In this document: positions 6,393 to 10,106 of the stretch, in pieces | How positions within the stretch are numbered: position 1 is the stretch's first letter | How the letters are laid out: each line of letters starts with the position of its first letter | Source: Sporosarcina sp. ANT_H38 | GTDB taxonomy: Bacteria > Bacillota > Bacilli > Bacillales_A > Planococcaceae | Length of the DNA: 10,106 nucleotides | NCBI RefSeq assembly: GCF_008369195.1 | Contig: NZ_VOBC01000011.1 | Location: 1-10,106, forward strand | Direction: 5' to 3' | Made by a program: the position numbers and the translations under genes | Notes under the pieces: model-generated | What the model was told of the DNA's origin: nothing | The model's database searches: none | The model's input: the letters and a program-made list of their open reading frames with translations, nothing else

Positions 6393-6980
6393 ATGACAAT
6401 CAAAGGATACATTCGTGTGAGTTCAGAATCACAAAATATTGCTAGGCAAGAAAAATCACTTAAAGAAGCAGGTTGTACAGAGTTTTACACTGAAAAAATA
6501 AGTGGTGCAACAACAGAACGCCCACAACTTCAATTAATGCTATCAGAATTACAAGAAGGCGATACGGTAATCATCCATGAATTAAGTCGCCTGTCGCGCT
6601 CCACTAAAGACTTAATTGGAATCGTTGAAGTTATCCAAGAAAAAAAGGCATATTTAAAATCAATAACAGATAAATGGCTAGATCTATCAGAGGACAATCC
6701 TACGGGTGAGTTTATCTTTACGATGTTTTCAGCACTAGCACAGTTTGAGCGGAAGATGGGGAAGCAACGACAAAAAGAGGGCATTGCAATTGCCAAAGAA
6801 AAAGGTAAATTCAAGGGTCGCAAAACGCATCTAGTAGAAGGCGGTAAAGAGGAAGCAAGAATGAATGCCATCGTTGAAGCGTACAAAGCAGGCACATCAA
6901 TCAAAGACATACGGGTAACGTTTAAAGTCGGTACTGGAACAATATACCGCCTATTGGAACGTGAAGGATTGAGAGGGTAG
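6393..6980 (+). CDS. Serine recombinase, resolvase/invertase family (plasmid resolvase)
   Basis: This 195-aa small serine recombinase would resolve plasmid multimers to monomers at the res site just upstream. The N-terminal catalytic domain has GYIRVSSESQN with nucleophile Ser10. Further family blocks are IHELSRLSRSTKDL (the arginine-rich active site), GEFIFTMFSALAQFERKMGKQRQKEGI and the GKFKGRKT linker. The C-terminal HTH is TSIKDIRVTFKVGTGTIYRLL. The length equals the family's usual 180-200 aa. ATG 6393 lies 8 nt after GGGGG and puts the nucleophile at position 10 as in gamma-delta resolvase. An ATG at 6387 is only 2 nt from it, and anything further up falls in the promoter. The stop codon is part of a terminator hairpin. 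Confidence 0.93.
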   Translation: MTIKGYIRVSSESQNIARQEKSLKEAGCTEFYTEKISGATTERPQLQLMLSELQEGDTVIIHELSRLSRSTKDLIGIVEVIQEKKAYLKSITDKWLDLSEDNPTGEFIFTMFSALAQFERKMGKQRQKEGIAIAKEKGKFKGRKTHLVEGGKEEARMNAIVEAYKAGTSIKDIRVTFKVGTGTIYRLLEREGLRG

Positions 6981-7000
6981 CCCATCAGCTACCTGTCTTT
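6975..7000 (+). terminator. Hairpin overlapping the resolvase stop codon
   Basis: GGTAGC (6976-6981) pairs perfectly with GCTACC (6988-6993) around CCATCA, followed by TGTCTTTG. The stem contains the TAG stop. The T tract is poor, so read-through into the 68-aa gene is likely. It is the diverged counterpart of the better terminator at 8613. Confidence 0.55.
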
Positions 7001-7036
7001 GCTTCAATGATTCATAACAAATGAGGAGGAAATGAA

Positions 7037-7243
7037 ATGACATTGATTGAATTCAACCAACGATATGAGGAGATCCTGTTCTCTTCTGATAGCAACGATG
7101 CAAAATCATTGAGATATGCAGAACTAATGACAGAACTAGAAAAAACATTCCACATTCCGATGTTAAAAAATGAAGATTGGGAACAAAAAAACAGGAAAGT
7201 CATTGCGTTATACCGGAAAATTTCATTAAGTAGACAACTTTAA
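7037..7243 (+). CDS. 68-aa protein of unknown function
   Basis: This is a small acidic-basic helical protein (MTLIEFNQRYEEILFSSDSN, ending RKVIALYRKISLSRQL) with no signal peptide or membrane helix. It is not recognised. The very good ribosome binding site GAGGAGGA (7023-7030), 6 nt before the ATG, and its position 56 nt after the resolvase support it as real and probably cotranscribed. As at 9783, the start lies in ATGAAATGA (7032-7040), so a Met-Lys-stop mini-ORF overlaps the true ATG. A diverged copy of the flanking DNA at 8613-8855 lacks this gene, so it is a separable insertion or has been lost there. Confidence 0.65.
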   Translation: MTLIEFNQRYEEILFSSDSNDAKSLRYAELMTELEKTFHIPMLKNEDWEQKNRKVIALYRKISLSRQL

Positions 7244-7434
7244 GTTCACAAGTAAAAGCGACATTTTACAAGGATACCGACAGCCGTAAACGTAGGAAAA
7301 AGGCGGGATAACGGCTACTCCTATATTTGGCCAAAGTCATCATCCATCATCAATAGCAGTAACGGGGCGGTAACTGCCGAACATCTGCAACACCCTACCC
7401 GTACAGCAGCTAGACCACGCCTGTTCATGCACTA
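7244..7434. repeat. Structured intergenic element, copy A
   Basis: This element recurs in diverged form at 8665-8855. Shared blocks include AAACGTAGG then AAAAGGCGGG, ATATTTGGCCAA, CCATCAT, GCAGTAACGGG, TGCCGA, ACAGCA, CCACGC and TCATGCAC. In copy A, AGCCGT (7272-7277) can pair with ACGGCT (7311-7316), and GCAGTAAC (7356-7363) with GTAACTGC (7370-7377) except one A/A. Frames are not conserved between copies, so it is non-coding; structured RNA or a protein-bound cis site are both possible. Confidence 0.65.
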
Positions 7435-7484
7435 GACAAATAATAAAAGACGAATATTGTCTATCACACTATTAATGCTATATT
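7433..7484 (+). promoter_or_regulatory. SLH gene promoter with flanking dyad
   Basis: TTGTCT (7457-7462), a 16-bp spacer and TATATT (7479-7484) are a plausible SigA promoter. TAGACAA (7433-7439) and TTGTCTA (7457-7463) form a perfect inverted pair, with the right arm on the -35, suggesting a regulator-binding site. Confidence 0.5.
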
Positions 7485-7515
7485 AAACAGTGCAAACAGC
7501 AAAAGGAGGAATATT

Positions 7516-8538
7516 ATGAAAAAAACTCTATCAGTCTTATTTATTTTGATCTTAACGCTGTCATTAGTTCCACAAGTTAATGCTGCCAATACCGATTTTA
7601 AAGACGTACCAAAAAACCACGCTAACTATGCAGAAATCATGTTTCTAGTAGACAAAGGAGTAATTAAACCAACAGAAAATTTTTTCCCCGACAAAAAAGT
7701 AACACGTGAAGAGGTCGCTGTCATGGTAAGTAAAGCAGTCGGTCTTGATGGAAAACAAACCCAAACGAAGTTTAAAGATGTACCCGAAAGTAGATATTCA
7801 TCAGGTTACATTAATTCGGCTGTTGAAGCAGGAATAATAAACGGATATCCAGACGGAACATTTAAGCCGAACAACTTAGTAACGAGAGGACATATGGCCG
7901 CATTCATCGCAAATGCCTTTAAATTGACGGGTCAAGCCGATATAAAATTCAAAGATGTTCCAAAAGGATCAACCTCTTATATAGCAGTAAGAAAACTAGC
8001 ATTTTTAAACATAACTTCAGGATATGGAGATGGAACATTTAAGCCGAATGAAAGTTTGAGTAGAGCACATTTCTCTGCATTTTTGGCTAGGTCAATGAAC
8101 CCAGCTTTTAGACCAGTCTCTAAAAGAAAAGTATACCTAGATTTAGTTACGAAAAGTATTATGCTAAATAATGTAACTACCTTTATGTCCAAAAGTGAAG
8201 TTATCTCAATATTAGGTAAGCCGCAAAGAGAGTATATTGATATCGATTATAATCAAGAATTGGTTCAGGAATATCCGGGCATGTCAATTTTCTACAGCGG
8301 CGAAATCGTAGAAAGTATAATCGCGAAGGTATCAGAAAAGGAATTTTTTAATAAGATTTTACCCGATTTTGCAGGTCGAAAATTCACCGATCGGGAGGGA
8401 CACTATGTGTTGTATTCAAAGGAAGCAAAGGTTATTGCTTTATATAAATATGAAAATGGTAAAACATCAATATATCTTTTCTGGGGTGGCGACTTCGATA
8501 GGGAGATCAAGGATGGAAATTATATTGAAATAAAGTAA
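7516..8538 (+). CDS. Secreted S-layer homology (SLH) domain protein
   Basis: This 340-aa protein should be exported and bound non-covalently to pyruvylated secondary cell-wall polymer. Residues 1-23 are a Sec signal peptide (MKKTL, hydrophobic core, cleavage after VNA). Three SLH domains follow at about 26-79, 86-138 and 143-197, each opening with FKDVP. The second and third carry GYPDGTFKPN/GYGDGTFKPN, and the TRAE-like positions read VTREEVA, VTRGHMA and LSRAHFS. Residues about 205-340 are a separate domain (SIMLNNVTTFMSKSEVISILGKP) reminiscent of the SmpA/OmlA-like or DUF4309 fold; that is a weak assignment. AGGAGG (7504-7509) lies 6 nt before the ATG. A cell-surface protein on a small plasmid is cargo, and it sits between two copies of one intergenic module. 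Its ligand or activity is unknown. Confidence 0.9.
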   Translation: MKKTLSVLFILILTLSLVPQVNAANTDFKDVPKNHANYAEIMFLVDKGVIKPTENFFPDKKVTREEVAVMVSKAVGLDGKQTQTKFKDVPESRYSSGYINSAVEAGIINGYPDGTFKPNNLVTRGHMAAFIANAFKLTGQADIKFKDVPKGSTSYIAVRKLAFLNITSGYGDGTFKPNESLSRAHFSAFLARSMNPAFRPVSKRKVYLDLVTKSIMLNNVTTFMSKSEVISILGKPQREYIDIDYNQELVQEYPGMSIFYSGEIVESIIAKVSEKEFFNKILPDFAGRKFTDREGHYVLYSKEAKVIALYKYENGKTSIYLFWGGDFDREIKDGNYIEIK

Positions 8539-8612
8539 AGTATTTCTGATTTTTCGTTCTGATTGCCCATTCGATATTTGATTTAAACAAAATAGTAAGC
8601 GAGTTAAAAGAT

Positions 8613-8645
8613 AAAGGGGTAGCCCATACAGCTACTCTTTTTTTG
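8613..8645 (+). terminator. Intrinsic terminator after the SLH gene
   Basis: An 11-bp stem, AAAGGGGTAGC (8613-8623) with GCTACTCTTTT (8631-8641) and two G/T pairs, closes the loop CCATACA and is followed by seven T (8638-8644). It should end the SLH transcript. Its core GGTAGCCCAT and downstream CATAACA match the hairpin after the resolvase. Confidence 0.85.
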
Positions 8646-8664
8646 TTTTAATCCATAACACCCG

Positions 8665-8855
8665 ATCACACATAAAACAGAGATTTTAACGGAAAACGAA
8701 GGCTCGGAAACGTAGGGAAAAGGCGGGTTTACGAAGGTTGATATATTTGGCCAAGGGGCGTAGTCCATCATTAACAGCAGTAACGGGCGGGATAATTGCC
8801 GATACAATCTACTTACTGATCCCTACAGCACACATACCACGCTTAGTCATGCACC
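8665..8855. repeat. Structured intergenic element, copy B
   Basis: This is the diverged second copy of the element at 7244-7434, beginning with CACACATAAAA (compare CACAAGTAAAA in copy A) and running to TCATGCACCC. The GCAGTAAC (8776-8783) partner is changed to ATAATTGC, keeping some pairs as G/T wobble and losing others. An open frame across it is broken by a stop in copy A, so it is not a gene. It lies before the HTH/coiled-coil gene at 8984 and could be that protein's binding region. Confidence 0.6.
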
Positions 8856-8983
8856 CAGCCTTTAAATTGGACGATACCGCTACCAAACTGCACCAGTCCA
8901 ACATTATGACGACTTTAAACCAGACTCATTGCGTCCGTGTTACAATAACGCATGACCAACATGTTTGAAACGGGGGCAGTCAT
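8856..8983 (+). promoter_or_regulatory. Upstream region of the HTH/coiled-coil gene
   Basis: TTGGAC (8867-8872) and GTCCAA (8896-8901) form an inverted pair, and CTTTAAA occurs at 8860 and 8913. A TACAAT (8941-8946) could be a -10, but no matching -35 is at the right distance. This is where a centromere-like site would be expected for a single-protein segregation system; no clear iterons are visible. Confidence 0.35.
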
Positions 8984-9511
8984 ATGAGCGCAATAAAAGT
9001 GTACAGTATCGACGAAACATGCACCGCTTTAAAGTTGAAGCCACCAGTGTTAAGGAAGTATTCGGCTATGTTAGAAGACGCAAATTATACTGGAATTGGA
9101 CGAAACAGTAGTAATGCAAGGTTCTACACCGATGAAAATTTAAAAGTATTAAGGGAATTGATTTCATACAAAGATTCTGGCTTTATGACGTTGAATGATG
9201 CCGCAAAGGCGATAACAGAGCGCATAAATGGCATTGACGTAATGGACGTTGTTACGCAACAAGTACCTAATATAGCGCAACAACAAGACGTTGGACGGTT
9301 ACAAGATGCGGTTTTGCAATTGACGGAACACATTCAAAATCAAAGTATTTTATATGAGCAAAACATGGGAATTTTATTGCAGGAAATCCAGGATATTAAG
9401 AATGAATTAAAGGAAATAAGAGAGGTTTCTTCAGTAATTGAAGAAGTAGCGGCAACAGTTGAGGTAGAAGAAAAGCCTAAAGGATTGTTTATGCGACTAT
9501 TTGGGAAATAA
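8984..9511 (+). CDS. MerR-like HTH / coiled-coil protein, candidate plasmid segregation factor
   Basis: This 175-aa protein has three parts. Residues 1 to about 75 are a MerR-type winged helix (YSIDETCTALKLKPPVLRKY, then RNSSNARFYTDENLKVL). Residues about 95-148 are a coiled coil (LQDAVLQLTEHIQNQ to ILLQEIQDIKNELKEIREV). After an acidic, valine-rich linker (VIEEVAATVEVEE), it ends in an amphipathic GLFMRLFGK. This build is that of RacA-like/DUF3967-type plasmid proteins and of the single-protein Par of staphylococcal pSK1, where the HTH binds DNA and the rest oligomerises. I infer a role in plasmid partition or anchoring. The final nine residues could touch membrane. ATG 8984 has GGGGG (8972-8976) 7 nt upstream. 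No terminator follows; the promoter of the replication leader starts 2 nt after the stop. A plain regulator is the alternative. Confidence 0.75.
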   Translation: MSAIKVYSIDETCTALKLKPPVLRKYSAMLEDANYTGIGRNSSNARFYTDENLKVLRELISYKDSGFMTLNDAAKAITERINGIDVMDVVTQQVPNIAQQQDVGRLQDAVLQLTEHIQNQSILYEQNMGILLQEIQDIKNELKEIREVSSVIEEVAATVEVEEKPKGLFMRLFGK

Positions 9512-9512
9512 C

Positions 9513-9541
9513 TTGCAAGATTAGCAATCTAGTTGTATGAT
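9513..9541 (+). promoter_or_regulatory. Promoter of the replication leader
   Basis: TTGCAA (9513-9518), a 17-bp spacer and TATGAT (9536-9541) give a strong promoter starting RNA near 9548. AGATT (9518-9522)/AATCT (9526-9530) form a small dyad in the spacer. The leader to the ATG at 9788 would be about 240 nt. Confidence 0.65.
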
Positions 9542-9563
9542 TACCCCAACGAAATAAATCGAA

Positions 9564-9668
9564 CAAAAAATAAGAGGCATTGAGCGTTATAACTGGCCGG
9601 CAAGCCCGTTACAACCGTCTTACACCGTATCAGACACGGCGTGAAACACTTCTCAAATACCTCTCGAT
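9564..9668 (-). ncRNA. Predicted antisense RNA controlling the HTH/rep leader
   Basis: The RNA would start near 9668 from the antisense promoter. It would contain a hairpin with arms GTTGTAAC/GTTATAAC (plus-strand 9608-9615 and 9586-9593) and meet a U-rich stretch opposite the A run at 9564-9572, giving about 105 nt. No clean GC-rich terminator stem adjoins that U tract, so the 3' end is uncertain. Such RNAs in pT181 and pIP501 bind the sense leader and force its early termination. Confidence 0.5.
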
Positions 9669-9674
9669 AACGTC

Positions 9675-9703
9675 ATTATACACACGATACAAGGCGGAAT
9701 CAA
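9675..9703 (-). promoter_or_regulatory. Antisense promoter within the leader
   Basis: Read on the minus strand, TTGATT (9703-9698), a 17-bp spacer and TATAAT (9680-9675) are near consensus. Transcription would start near 9668 and run leftward through the first half of the sense leader. Confidence 0.65.
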
Positions 9704-9716
9704 GAGGTAATACGAG

Positions 9717-9763
9717 CGGAGGTTTTAACCGGTACGACCTACGGTTAATTCCTCCGTTTTTTT
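9717..9763 (+). terminator. Attenuator/terminator in the leader of the HTH gene
   Basis: CGGAGGTTTTAACCG (9717-9731) pairs with CGGTTAATTCCTCCG (9742-9756) at 13 of 15 positions (two T/T mismatches), followed by seven T (9757-9763). It lies only 10 nt before the Shine-Dalgarno of the gene at 9788. ACCTC (9659-9663) can pair either with GAGGT at 9704-9708 or with GAGGT at 9719-9723 in the terminator's left arm, so it may act as a pre-emptor. The antisense RNA 5' end covers exactly that stretch. Confidence 0.75.
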
Positions 9764-9787
9764 GTTTCCTAAAAAGGAGACTATGAA

Positions 9788-10106
9788 ATGACACTAACTA
9801 ACACAACAGAAACGTACCAATCACTGCAACCATTCTTCACAATCAACGAACTAAACGACAATACTAAACTGATTCGAGAACGTCACGCCAAAGACTTAAC
9901 ACGTTCAACTTATAGAGTCCTGGACGTATTGCATCGTTATTCTTCTAAGTATTACGGGGTATCATACCGCAGTAAATCCAAGATAGCCGTAGAATTAGGC
10001 ATCAGTCGCAAAACAGTTACCAGGGCATGTCAACAACTTGAATCATTAGGTATCATTCAACAACATGAGTTAAAACGCCACAATGGCGACAGAAGAAGAT
10101 CATCAA
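9788..10106 (+). CDS. Winged-HTH protein, candidate replication initiator (N-terminal part; continues at base 1)
   Basis: This is the first part of a 249-aa protein. Because 9980-10106 repeats 1-127, the reading frame closes onto the segment ending at 558. Residues about 40-60 form a helix (TYRVLDVLHRYSSKYYG). Residues about 65-85 form a helix-turn-helix (KIAVELGISRKTVTRACQQL), followed by a basic wing (LGII, then KRHNGDRRRSS, about 87-106). This is the winged-helix type common in Firmicute plasmid and phage regulators and initiators. The ATG at 9788 is chosen because AAGGAG (9774-9779) lies 8 nt upstream. An ATG at 9783 gives only Met-Lys-stop (ATGAAATGA). The leader upstream carries a sense promoter, an antisense promoter and an attenuator-like terminator, the usual control for plasmid Rep genes. 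I therefore infer an initiator or copy-control role; a plain transcription regulator is the alternative. Confidence 0.85.
   Translation, partial: MTLTNTTETYQSLQPFFTINELNDNTKLIRERHAKDLTRSTYRVLDVLHRYSSKYYGVSYRSKSKIAVELGISRKTVTRACQQLESLGIIQQHELKRHNGDRRRSS

Noticed and set aside
6530..6985. 151-aa minus-strand frame opposite the resolvase
   Set aside because: It is an antisense shadow of a conserved resolvase with no motif of its own.
8738..8968. 76-aa plus-strand frame from TTG
   Set aside because: It lies in intergenic element copy B; the matching frame in copy A has a stop, and there is no ribosome binding site.
9580..9786. 68-aa plus-strand frame from TTG
   Set aside because: It covers the leader, antisense promoter and attenuator terminator; its C-terminus is translated from the terminator stem and T tract.
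1..10106. CRISPR array, tRNA/rRNA genes, insertion sequences
   Set aside because: No regularly spaced repeat-spacer series, no cloverleaf or rRNA core sequence, and no transposase or IS-type inverted ends were seen. The only recombinase is the resolvase.

Overview
The window is almost certainly one complete small circular plasmid, opened at an arbitrary point. Bases 1-127 are identical to bases 9980-10106, so the unique circle is 9,979 bp, and the gene cut by the window ends closes in frame across the junction. The host is probably a low-GC Gram-positive bacterium of the Bacillales. The reasons are AT-rich DNA, strong AGGAGG-type ribosome binding sites, a Gram-positive signal peptide with S-layer homology (SLH) domains, and a Bacillus-plasmid style gene set. 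I cannot assign a genus.

Replication and maintenance region (about 8984 through the junction to 4140). A MerR-like HTH/coiled-coil protein (8984-9511) resembles single-protein plasmid segregation factors. A leader follows with a sense promoter, a perfectly spaced antisense promoter and a strong terminator: the layout of antisense-RNA transcriptional attenuation used for plasmid copy control. The gene behind it (9788 through the junction to 558) encodes a 249-aa winged-HTH protein, coupled to a 99-aa unknown protein (574-873). Next comes about 1 kb of non-coding DNA rich in direct repeats and palindromes, a good origin candidate. An HNH/NUMOD-type nuclease (1918-2676) and a Rep_trans-like rolling-circle initiator or relaxase (2894-4081) follow. 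The rep-like gene has a C-terminal extension and ends at an 18-bp perfect inverted repeat. The plasmid therefore carries two plausible initiators.

Cargo region (4082-8900). An AT-rich gene (4520-6187) encodes a large protein of unknown N-terminal architecture ending in an Mrr-like PD-(D/E)xK nuclease domain; it is the best candidate for an undescribed single-gene defence factor. A small serine resolvase (6393-6980) lies behind a visible res-like site that contains its own promoter, giving dimer resolution with autoregulation. A 68-aa unknown protein (7037-7243) follows. A secreted SLH protein (7516-8538) lies between two diverged copies of one intergenic module: terminator, spacer and a structured element. 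One copy carries the 68-aa gene and the other lacks it.

Together the genes read as a self-maintaining plasmid (initiators, copy control, segregation factor, resolvase) with two cargo genes, a nuclease and a cell-surface protein, and a possible homing-type endonuclease. All functions are read from motifs; no database search was run.
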